DNA of 7,393 nt from CAZKDV01 sp964551645 (lineage in GTDB: Bacteria; Bacteroidota; Bacteroidia; Bacteroidales; DTU049), in the NCBI GenBank assembly GCA_964551645.1, contig CAZKDV010000106.1:1-7393 (forward strand), given 5' to 3'. Positions 1-6,093 of this stretch are shown one piece after another. Each line of letters starts with the position of its first letter. Within the stretch, counting starts at the first letter, position 1. The position numbers and the translations under genes are program-made. The notes under the pieces were generated by a model. It worked only from the letters and a program-made list of their open reading frames with translations. It was not told where the DNA came from and made no database searches.

Positions 1-342
1 ATAGCAACGGTTCTTGTAGGCAGTATTGCACTCGGAATCGGCATTGATTATTCAATTCACATCATATCTGGATACAATTTTCACAGCAAGGAAGTAGGCG
101 ATGACATCTATAAAGTTATGGAAAAAACTATTTTGACTAGCGGAAAAGCAATAATTATAAATGTAATATCGGTAGCATCAGGATTTATAGTTTTAATACT
201 TTCTCAATTAGTGCCATTACAAAATTTTGGAATATTAATCGCAATAAGCATGTTTAGTTCGGGCATTGGAGCATTAACATTATTGCCAGTAATACTTATA
301 CTTGCAAACAGAAAAAAAATAAAAAAATCAATAAATCAATAA
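1..342 (+). CDS. RND/MMPL-family inner-membrane exporter, C-terminal fragment
   Basis: The reading frame is open from base 1 and ends at TAA 340-342, so only the last 113 residues are present and the start lies upstream. Three hydrophobic segments are visible at about residues 4-23, 50-69 and 77-101, matching the last transmembrane helices of an RND-superfamily protein. The first contains GIGIDYSIH (residues 12-20), the glycine/aspartate signature seen in MMPL and 'predicted exporter' RND proteins. The protein ends in a short lysine-rich cytoplasmic tail. RND proteins of this group use the proton gradient to move lipids or other hydrophobic molecules out of the inner membrane. The next gene, 38 bp downstream, encodes a LolA-like periplasmic protein, a common partner of such exporters, which supports a role in lipid or lipoprotein transport. 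The cargo is unknown. The family call is firm; the subfamily is not, because most of the protein is missing. Confidence 0.85.
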   Translation: MATVLVGSIALGIGIDYSIHIISGYNFHSKEVGDDIYKVMEKTILTSGKAIIINVISVASGFIVLILSQLVPLQNFGILIAISMFSSGIGALTLLPVILILANRKKIKKSINQ

Positions 343-351
343 ATCAATAAA
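328..351 (+). repeat. Three tandem copies of an 8-bp unit across a stop codon
   Basis: TCAATAAA occurs three times in succession (328-335, 336-343, 344-351). The array encodes the last residues of the RND exporter (Ser-Ile-Asn-Gln) and its TAA stop at 340-342, and runs into the spacer before the next gene. Because the stop lies in the second copy, losing or gaining a copy would change the spacing to the LolA-like gene but not the exporter sequence. It may be simple-sequence slippage with no function. Confidence 0.7.
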
Positions 352-380
352 TTAAATACTAACCTATAAATTCTATAAAA

Positions 381-1118
381 ATGAAAAATTCAAAAATCAA
401 ATTAATGCTTATAAGCACTTTAATAGTTGTAGGAAATATATTTTCTGCTTATTCACAAGATGCTGTAAGTATTTTAAAAAAAATGGATGAAGTCATGTAT
501 TCATCAAAAGACATGACTGCTAAAAACAAAATTATTCTAATTGATAAAAACGGAAAACAAGAAATGCGAGAAGGTATAGTTTGGCAAAAAGGTTTAGACA
601 AGCGTTTGAGCCGTTTTACATCACCAGCATCGCAAGCAGGAATTGCATTTTTATCACTACCTAATGATGTAATGTATGTGTATTTGCCAGCTTTTGGAAA
701 AGAACGCAGGATTGCAACAAGTGCCAAAAATCAAAAATTTGCAGGAACCGACTTTTCTTACGATGATATGGAAGCAAAGCCGTTTTCTGATAAATTTACA
801 CCTAAATTACTCAAAACTGAAGCAAATGCTTTTGTTTTAGAATTAACACCTAAAACACAGTCAGATTATTCAAAAGTTATAATTACCATAAATAAAACAC
901 ATTATTATCCTGAATTTATGGAGTATTACGACAAAGGCAATACAAAAATTAAAGAAGCTAAATATACATTTAAAAAAATTGGTAATTATTGGAATGCCAT
1001 AGAAATTGAAATGAGCGATTTAAAAAGAAATCACAAAACCAAAATGCAAATGTCTGATGTAAAGTATGATATCGGACTGAAAGATGACGATTTTAGCATT
1101 AGAAAATTAATAGAATAA
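381..1118 (+). CDS. LolA-like outer-membrane lipoprotein-sorting family protein
   Basis: The 245-residue product starts with a Sec signal peptide (about residues 1-26, ending YSQ), so it is periplasmic. The body matches the LolA-like 'outer membrane lipoprotein-sorting protein' family: RFTSP at 78-82, GIAFLS at 87-92, a YLPAFGKERR segment at 101-110 and GTDFSYDDM at 122-130. These correspond to the family's conserved 'YLP..G..RRI' and 'GSDFSYED' regions. The family has the half-barrel fold of LolA/LolB, which binds acyl chains. Unlike housekeeping LolA, it usually sits next to RND exporters, as here. The inferred role is to take a lipid or lipoprotein from the exporter and carry it across the periplasm. 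The ATG at 381 is directly followed by the signal peptide and preceded by an A-rich tract. The next gene begins 12 bp after the stop, so the two are very likely co-transcribed. Confidence 0.88.
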   Translation: MKNSKIKLMLISTLIVVGNIFSAYSQDAVSILKKMDEVMYSSKDMTAKNKIILIDKNGKQEMREGIVWQKGLDKRLSRFTSPASQAGIAFLSLPNDVMYVYLPAFGKERRIATSAKNQKFAGTDFSYDDMEAKPFSDKFTPKLLKTEANAFVLELTPKTQSDYSKVIITINKTHYYPEFMEYYDKGNTKIKEAKYTFKKIGNYWNAIEIEMSDLKRNHKTKMQMSDVKYDIGLKDDDFSIRKLIE

Positions 1119-1130
1119 AATTAATTTAAA

Positions 1131-1583
1131 ATGAAAACAAAAATAATTAAACGATATTATTCTGTATGTATTTTATTTTTGATATTCGCTTTTGGAATGT
1201 CAGTAAAATCACAAAATGTCGAAATTACACTTACAGATGTCCGTTCAACTAAAGGACAAATTGTAGTATCTGTATTTACAGACAATCAAAGTTTTATAAA
1301 CAACAAAATATTTATGATGAAAAACTTTGCAAAAACCAATATGTCAAACGGAAAAATGACCGTAAAATTTGACATAGAACCCGGCACCTATGGATTTGTT
1401 ATTTTAGATGACGAGAATAGCAACAATGAAATGGAATATAATTTTTTAGGTATGCCAAAAGAAGGTTTCGGGTTTTCAAACTATATACATTCAGGATTTA
1501 AACGCCCCAATTTTGATGATTTTAAAATTAAAATAAACAAAAATCAAAATGTAAGAATTACAATAAAAACAACATATATGTAA
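1131..1583 (+). CDS. Secreted DUF2141 family protein
   Basis: This is a 150-residue protein with an N-terminal signal peptide (about 1-28, ending KSQ). The mature part is a small beta-rich domain matching DUF2141: a 'G.I.VSVF' strand near residue 42, 'PGTYGFVILDDEN' near 84-96, and GMPKEGFGFSN at 107-117. The DDEN plus 'G.P.EG.GFSN' pair is the hallmark of the family. No biochemical function is established for it. The length fits a single-domain member. It lies between the LolA-like gene (12 bp upstream) and the beta-barrel gene (23 bp downstream), so it is probably a periplasmic or surface accessory of the same transport route. The acidic DDENSNNE segment could bind a metal ion, but this is a guess from composition. 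Confidence 0.85.
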   Translation: MKTKIIKRYYSVCILFLIFAFGMSVKSQNVEITLTDVRSTKGQIVVSVFTDNQSFINNKIFMMKNFAKTNMSNGKMTVKFDIEPGTYGFVILDDENSNNEMEYNFLGMPKEGFGFSNYIHSGFKRPNFDDFKIKINKNQNVRITIKTTYM

Positions 1584-1606
1584 ATAACAATCAAAATAAA
1601 TAAAAA

Positions 1607-3010
1607 ATGAAACGAATAATTTTTTATCAAATATTAGCAGTAATCATGCTAATTCCCTGTTTTGTAACAGCACAAGATAGTATGATACAAAATGCTGACG
1701 AAGCAAAATTGAAATTGTCGGGGGAATTACTTACCGATCAAAGATTTTTGCTAAACAAACCAAACAATTGGGCTTGGAACGAAAATCGTTTGACATTAAA
1801 ATTAGACAAAAAAATTGCCGGAATATCGAAATTTCATTCAGAACTTTGGCTCAGAAACATTGGATTGCCAAATGCTTACTCTCTTGCTGATTTATATAAT
1901 AAAGGAATTATTGATCCTTACAATTTAGAAATTCGCGAAGCATACATTCAAGTTAATGGATTTATCACAAAAAATCTTGATATAAAAGTTGGTCGCCAAC
2001 GCATAGCTTGGGGAACTGCTGACCAACTTAACCCAAGTGATAATTTAAATCCATTGGATATGGAAAATATTTTAGATTTTGGTCGCAAACGAGGCTCTGA
2101 CGCAATTAACTTGAATTACTATTTTAATAGTGATTTTTCTGTGCAAGGTGTTTATTTGCCATTTTTTCAGCCCGCGAATATGCCTATCGGAATTTTTGCA
2201 AACGCACTTATGCCAAGCATACAACTACCACAAGGACTGACATTAAAAGATTATACTGATAGTATAATTATGCCAAAATATAATTTGGGAGAAAGTGCTA
2301 CTGCTGGTGGAAAATTCAAAGGTATGGTAAAAGGTTTAGATTTTTCACTAAGCTATGTTTGGGGATTCGACGGACTACCTATTGCTACATTAAATACCAT
2401 TACTCCTGTTGATTTAATGAAGGGTGAAATTAATATAAATTCACAACTTTCATTTATACGAACACATATTGTAAGTGCTGATTTTGCCACAAGCATTGGA
2501 GGAATTGGAGTTTGGGGAGAAGCATCAGTATTTGTACCCGAAAAAGATGTAATCATGAAAACAGATTTATCGGCTTTATTGTTTATGCCTCCAGCATCTA
2601 TAATTCAGGATTCATTGATTTTGGATAAAACAAAACCGTATATAAAATTTATTGTTGGAGGAGATTATAATTTTGCAGACGGTTCATATATTAATCTTCA
2701 ATATTTGCACGGTTTTATTCACGAAAAAGGCAAAGAAAACCTAAATGATTACTTTTTTTTGCGATATGAAAAAAGTTTGCTAAACGATAAGCTCAAAATT
2801 GCTCCAATTGGTGGTGCATTCATTGTTACTGATTGGAAAGACATAAAAAACAATTATGCAATTGCCTACATTCCACAAATTGCCTACAAAGCCACTTCTG
2901 ATTTTGAATTAACACTTTCAACAGCAATTTTCGGTGGACAAGGAGATAATCTTTTTGTCAATTTAAAAGATTTTAATATGTTTATTTTTGGCATTAAATA
3001 TAACTTTTAA
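1607..3010 (+). CDS. DUF1302-like outer-membrane beta-barrel protein
   Basis: The 467-residue product has a signal peptide (about 1-23, ending TAQ) and then alternating polar/aromatic strands, ending in IKYNF with a terminal phenylalanine, as expected for an outer-membrane beta-barrel. The best family marker is at residues 129-151, where GRQRIAWG is followed by D139 and then NLNPLD. This resembles the 'GRQ...WG......NP.D' signature of DUF1302 proteins and related porin-like barrels. There is no TonB box or plug domain, so it is not a TonB-dependent receptor. DUF1302 proteins are often encoded with RND exporters and LolA-like proteins, and that arrangement is present here. The inferred role is the outer-membrane exit or docking component of the envelope route. 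It starts at ATG 1607 after a TAAAAA tract, and is the last gene before a converging operon. Another porin family with a similar strand motif is possible. Confidence 0.75.
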   Translation: MKRIIFYQILAVIMLIPCFVTAQDSMIQNADEAKLKLSGELLTDQRFLLNKPNNWAWNENRLTLKLDKKIAGISKFHSELWLRNIGLPNAYSLADLYNKGIIDPYNLEIREAYIQVNGFITKNLDIKVGRQRIAWGTADQLNPSDNLNPLDMENILDFGRKRGSDAINLNYYFNSDFSVQGVYLPFFQPANMPIGIFANALMPSIQLPQGLTLKDYTDSIIMPKYNLGESATAGGKFKGMVKGLDFSLSYVWGFDGLPIATLNTITPVDLMKGEININSQLSFIRTHIVSADFATSIGGIGVWGEASVFVPEKDVIMKTDLSALLFMPPASIIQDSLILDKTKPYIKFIVGGDYNFADGSYINLQYLHGFIHEKGKENLNDYFFLRYEKSLLNDKLKIAPIGGAFIVTDWKDIKNNYAIAYIPQIAYKATSDFELTLSTAIFGGQGDNLFVNLKDFNMFIFGIKYNF

Positions 3011-3030
3011 AACACAGTCTGTAGTCTTAA

Positions 3031-3051
3031 TGCTAAAAAGAAAGATTAGCA
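3031..3051. terminator. Weak stem-loop between convergent genes, possible bidirectional terminator
   Basis: TGCTAA at 3031-3036 pairs with TTAGCA at 3046-3051 around a 9-nt A-rich loop. It lies in the 45-bp gap between two convergent stop codons (3010 and 3056), where a shared terminator is expected. The stem is only 6 bp and no clean T-tract follows on either strand, so the call rests mainly on position. Confidence 0.25.
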
Positions 3052-3055
3052 CTTG

Positions 3056-4828
3056 CTACCAAGATTTCTTTATTCTCCCATCTTGGTCAAATTCCATTTG
3101 TTGAATGGTGTTTCCTTGCAAATCCCAAACTATCCATTTGCCAATCTTCTTATTATCTAAATAAATTCCTTGTTGAGCAGGCTTGCCATTGCGATGATAT
3201 TCAACAAACATGCCGTCTGGTCTACCATTTTTAAAAAACTGCTCTCTAAATTTTAGTCCTTGAGTATCATAAAACACCCATTTGCCTTCTTTTAAATTAT
3301 CTTTGTACAAACCTGATTCAACTATAGCTCCATTTTCTTGATATTCACTAAATAAACCATTTCTAATTCCTTTTTTGTATGCTCCTGACTGGTATAGATT
3401 GCCATTAGTATGATATACATTAGTGTTGCCGCTTCTGATACCATTAGAATAATGTATTTCATATTTTTTTACACCGTTTTCATAATAGCCCATCCAAATA
3501 CCGTCCATTTGAGCATTTTTGAAATAACCTTTATCTTGAATTTGTTTGTTTTCATACCAACTTGTCCATAAGCCAGTTTCTTTGTCATCTACAAAAGAAC
3601 CCTCTCTTTGCTTCACTCCGCTTTCAAACCATGCTTCCCAAAAGCCTTCTTTATTTCCATTTTTGTAAATGCCCTCTCTCCATCGCTCTCCTGTTTCATA
3701 AAAATATGTCCATTTACCTTCTTGTTCGCCATTAATAAAATTGCCTGTACTTGCCAAAACGCCATTTGTATGATAAAATCTCCAAACGCCATTATGTTTA
3801 TCATTAAGCATATCCCCTTCCATTTCAGGATTGCCATTACTATACCACCAACGACAATATCCTTGTAATGAATCATTTAAATAAGCCCCCTCAAACTCTT
3901 TCTTTCCTGAATCGTAAAAGCGAACACATGAACCATTTCTTTTATCATCAACATAATTTGTTTGTTCTTTTAATTGTTTATTTTGATGCCATTCTTTATA
4001 TATTCCATTTTTTTTTGCATTTTCGACAAAATAACTTGCTTTCAAACTAGCATCTATATAAAAAATCTTACATTCGCCCTCAACAGTTTCAATATGTTGC
4101 CAATCATTTCCATTTTCGTAATAATATCGCCACAATCCTGTTTTTTCATCATTTGAAAATTCTGCTAATAGAGCTAACTTTCCATTTCCGTGATACAGCT
4201 TCCACTCTCCATGTTTCATATCATTAACATACTCAAAAGTTTCCATGATATCCCCATTAGGAAAATAAGCAATGTATTTGCCATTTTTCTTACCCTCATA
4301 AACATTCCATTCTTCAACTTTTACGCCTATTGAATCCCATATTTCCACAGTTCCATTTTCGCTAGGTATAACTTTCCATTTTTTCCCATTAGGATGCCAA
4401 TATTCCCATGTTCCAACATATATACCTTCGTCATAATGTTGAATAGACAAGAGTTTTCCGTCAAAATACCAGAATCGCCATGTTCCATGTCTTTTGCCAT
4501 TTTTCATTTCTCCTTCAAACTCTTTTTTATCGGGATAAGTAAAATATTGAACACTAACTCCGTTATCATTTGCCTCATTCAATCTAAGGCTAGCATTTTT
4601 GTAATAGTATTTCCACTGTCCAACTTTGTTCCCATTAATATATTGACCTTCTGACTCAATTACTCCATTCTCATACCAATATTTCCACTCTCCATTTTTT
4701 TCGCCTTCCAAAATATAACCTTCTGCTTTTTTCTGCTTTGCATGCCAATATTCAGTATGCTTAGTTTGTGCAAAAACATTTATATTTAGTGCAATAGATA
4801 TAAAAATAACAAAACTGTATTTATTCAT
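3056..4828 (-). CDS. Exported MORN-type (YwqK-like) repeat protein with about 23 repeats
   Basis: The product is about 590 residues. After a signal peptide (about 1-21, ending VFAQ), almost the whole protein from about residue 45 to the end is roughly 23 tandem repeats of about 24 residues. The consensus is G-x-W-x-x-(Y/W)-(Y/H)-x-N-G-x(6-8)-(Y/F)-x-(N/D)-x-x-K, typical of the MORN_2/YwqK family, whose repeats form short beta-hairpins stacked into an elongated sheet. Some copies are degenerate: the third, fifth, ninth and tenth are shortened or lack the NG. No catalytic domain or C-terminal sorting domain is visible. The frame extends upstream to TTG 4846, but ATG 4828 starts directly at the signal peptide (MNKYSF) and is preferred. 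It begins 21 bp after the polyprenyl synthase stop, so both are probably on one mRNA. Databases call many such proteins 'toxin-antitoxin system YwqK family antitoxin'; the size and signal peptide here argue for a surface or periplasmic scaffold instead. Confidence 0.88.
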   Translation of the reverse strand: MNKYSFVIFISIALNINVFAQTKHTEYWHAKQKKAEGYILEGEKNGEWKYWYENGVIESEGQYINGNKVGQWKYYYKNASLRLNEANDNGVSVQYFTYPDKKEFEGEMKNGKRHGTWRFWYFDGKLLSIQHYDEGIYVGTWEYWHPNGKKWKVIPSENGTVEIWDSIGVKVEEWNVYEGKKNGKYIAYFPNGDIMETFEYVNDMKHGEWKLYHGNGKLALLAEFSNDEKTGLWRYYYENGNDWQHIETVEGECKIFYIDASLKASYFVENAKKNGIYKEWHQNKQLKEQTNYVDDKRNGSCVRFYDSGKKEFEGAYLNDSLQGYCRWWYSNGNPEMEGDMLNDKHNGVWRFYHTNGVLASTGNFINGEQEGKWTYFYETGERWREGIYKNGNKEGFWEAWFESGVKQREGSFVDDKETGLWTSWYENKQIQDKGYFKNAQMDGIWMGYYENGVKKYEIHYSNGIRSGNTNVYHTNGNLYQSGAYKKGIRNGLFSEYQENGAIVESGLYKDNLKEGKWVFYDTQGLKFREQFFKNGRPDGMFVEYHRNGKPAQQGIYLDNKKIGKWIVWDLQGNTIQQMEFDQDGRIKKSW

Positions 4829-4849
4829 TGGTAAGATATTAAACAATTA

Positions 4850-5824
4850 TTAGTGATCACGCTCGGTTATATACTTTATTGTATGTTCGATAGCATTTCT
4901 ATATCGGCTTTCAGGAAAATTATGCAATAATGTAATTGCTTTATTCTGATAGTCTATCATCATATCTTCAGCATAGCTAAAGCTGCCTTTCTCTTTAAGC
5001 CAATCATATATATTTTTTCGTGCATTTATATCTTCGCGAATATTTTTAATTTGTGCAATCATTTTTTGCTTTTCCAAAAAACTTGAATTACGCAAAGCAT
5101 GAATTACAGGCAAAGTTAATTTTTGCTCTTTTAAGTCGGTAAAATTATTCTTATCTCCTTTACTTGAGTTTAGGTCAATCAAGTCATCTTTAATTTGAAA
5201 TGCAATACCCGAAAATATGCCTATTTTATACAGAACATCCATTTTTTCCTTATCCCATTTAGCTTTATATCCGCCTGCTTGAAAGCAAACACCAAACAAA
5301 GAAGCTGTTTTTTTTGTAATAATTTCTAAATATGTTTCTTCGTTTAATTTCCACTTATTTGATTGTTTCAACTGCAATAACTCGCCTTCACTCATTTGCT
5401 TAGTTGCTTCGGAAACAATTTTCAGCCATTCAAAGTAATCATTATCAAGTGCAATTAACAAACCGGTAGCAAGAAGATAATCACCTAAAAGAACTGCTGC
5501 TTTATTTTTCCAAACTGCATTTACTGTAAGCAGTCCTCTCCTCCTATCTGCCTCGTCAACAATATCATCATGTACAAGTGTGGCTGTGTGTAATATTTCT
5601 AATAAAGCCGCAACTTTATATACTTGCTCATCAATTTCGGCACACATTCCTGAAGATAAAATTACAAATAATGGTCTAATTTGCTTACCACGATTTTTAA
5701 AAACATATCTTAACAGTTTGTTCAGTAGCGGCGTATCAGACTGGAGAATCGAATCCATTTCTTTGGCAAAATGATTCAATTCCGTTCTAAATTCTGCTTG
5801 GACACTTTGAAAATCTATTTTCAT
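4850..5824 (-). CDS. ispB: Long-chain trans-polyprenyl diphosphate synthase (IspB type)
   Basis: This 324-residue protein adds isopentenyl diphosphate units to an allylic diphosphate to build the polyprenyl chain used as a quinone (probably menaquinone) side chain. The family motifs are present in order: GKQIRP at 46-51, the first aspartate-rich motif DDIVD at 86-90 followed by RRR at 94-96, GDYLLA at 114-119, KTASL at 172-176, and the second aspartate-rich motif DDLID at 213-217 with a nearby lysine-rich KGDK segment. All four key aspartates are intact. The residues before the first motif are small (ATLVH, with Ala at position -5), as in long-chain enzymes such as E. coli IspB and unlike farnesyl or geranylgeranyl synthases. 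The length is normal for the family. It is soluble and cytoplasmic, with no signal peptide. Start ATG 5824 opens a normal N-terminus. The exact chain length cannot be read from sequence. Confidence 0.94.
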   Translation of the reverse strand: MKIDFQSVQAEFRTELNHFAKEMDSILQSDTPLLNKLLRYVFKNRGKQIRPLFVILSSGMCAEIDEQVYKVAALLEILHTATLVHDDIVDEADRRRGLLTVNAVWKNKAAVLLGDYLLATGLLIALDNDYFEWLKIVSEATKQMSEGELLQLKQSNKWKLNEETYLEIITKKTASLFGVCFQAGGYKAKWDKEKMDVLYKIGIFSGIAFQIKDDLIDLNSSKGDKNNFTDLKEQKLTLPVIHALRNSSFLEKQKMIAQIKNIREDINARKNIYDWLKEKGSFSYAEDMMIDYQNKAITLLHNFPESRYRNAIEHTIKYITERDH

Positions 5825-5840
5825 TCAAATCAATCTAATG

Positions 5841-5864
5841 CAAAACTACAAATAAATAATTTGT
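5841..5864 (-). promoter_or_regulatory. Possible promoter element and small inverted repeat upstream of the polyprenyl synthase
   Basis: On the minus strand, bases 5848-5841 read TAGTTTTG, which fits the TAnnTTTG -7 element of Bacteroidota primary-sigma promoters, 16 bp before the start codon. No TTTG-type -33 element is seen at the usual spacing. It abuts an inverted repeat, ACAAAT (5848-5853) and ATTTGT (5859-5864) with a 5-bp spacer, which could be an operator. Such AT-rich matches are frequent by chance in this genome. Confidence 0.22.
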
Positions 5865-5918
5865 TTTGAGAAGTATAAATATTGGACAAAAAAAGACCCT
5901 TTCGCCTTTTAGTTTTGT

Positions 5919-5948
5919 TTTTTCAAAATTATATTTAATTTTGAAAAA
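5919..5948. repeat. Perfect 13-bp inverted repeat in the divergent intergenic region
   Basis: TTTTTCAAAATTA at 5919-5931 is the exact reverse complement of TAATTTTGAAAAA at 5936-5948, separated by the 4-nt loop TATT. It contains one G/C pair per arm, so RNA folding would be weak for its length, and no T-tract follows the arm on either strand. It sits between two divergent genes, where a terminator is not expected. A dimeric regulator site is possible, as is a relic terminator of a lost gene. A TAnnTTTG-like sequence (TAGTTTTG, 5910-5917) lies just before it on the + strand. Confidence 0.7.
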
Positions 5949-6093
5949 GAATATAAAATGCAAAAGAAACTTAGGCAAAAACTTATGAATTTGGAGGAAT
6001 GTACGAATATTTGAGAAGAGGGAGTTGTGTAAAGAAACCGTTGAGTAGAAAAAGGAACAGAATACGAATCAATAATTAATTGAACAAAAATAT

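Larger units (their letters stand above)
5825..6093. other. Divergent intergenic region with no convincing gene
   Basis: This 269-bp stretch separates the minus-strand polyprenyl synthase from the plus-strand PLD-helicase gene and should hold both promoters. It is very AT-rich near the polyprenyl synthase end, with the two inverted repeats listed separately. The part from about 5970 to 6065 is less AT-rich and purine-rich, and looks different from both flanks. It carries two tiny + strand frames: 18 codons from ATG 5958 and 26 codons from ATG 5999 (stop 6077-6079), the latter with GGAGG only 1 nt before the ATG. Neither encodes anything I recognise. The segment could be a long 5' leader of the helicase gene or a remnant left at an insertion junction. 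Confidence 0.5.

Noticed and set aside
449..727. Minus-strand open frame of 92 codons
   Set aside because: It lies wholly inside the LolA-like gene, which has a signal peptide and family motifs. The antisense product has no recognisable features.
3608..4654. Several open frames on the + strand (3608-3868, 3868-4050, 3974-4156, 4394-4654) and one out-of-phase frame on the - strand (3613-3876)
   Set aside because: They are shadows created by the periodic MORN-repeat coding sequence. Their products are low-complexity and rich in Phe, Ile, Cys and Met.
3056..4700. Regularly spaced similar DNA segments that could suggest a CRISPR array
   Set aside because: The period of about 72 bp is that of 24-residue protein repeats in an intact coding frame. 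The copies vary in sequence and there are no constant repeats with unique spacers.
5887..5912. Possible rho-independent terminator near AAAGACCCTTTCGCCTTTT
   Set aside because: The arms do not pair beyond 4 bases, and there is no stable stem followed by a T-tract.
5999..6079. 26-codon frame with GGAGG just before its ATG
   Set aside because: The spacing of 1 nt is too short for ribosome binding, the product matches no family I know, and other genes here do not use Shine-Dalgarno sites. It is mentioned only as part of the intergenic region.
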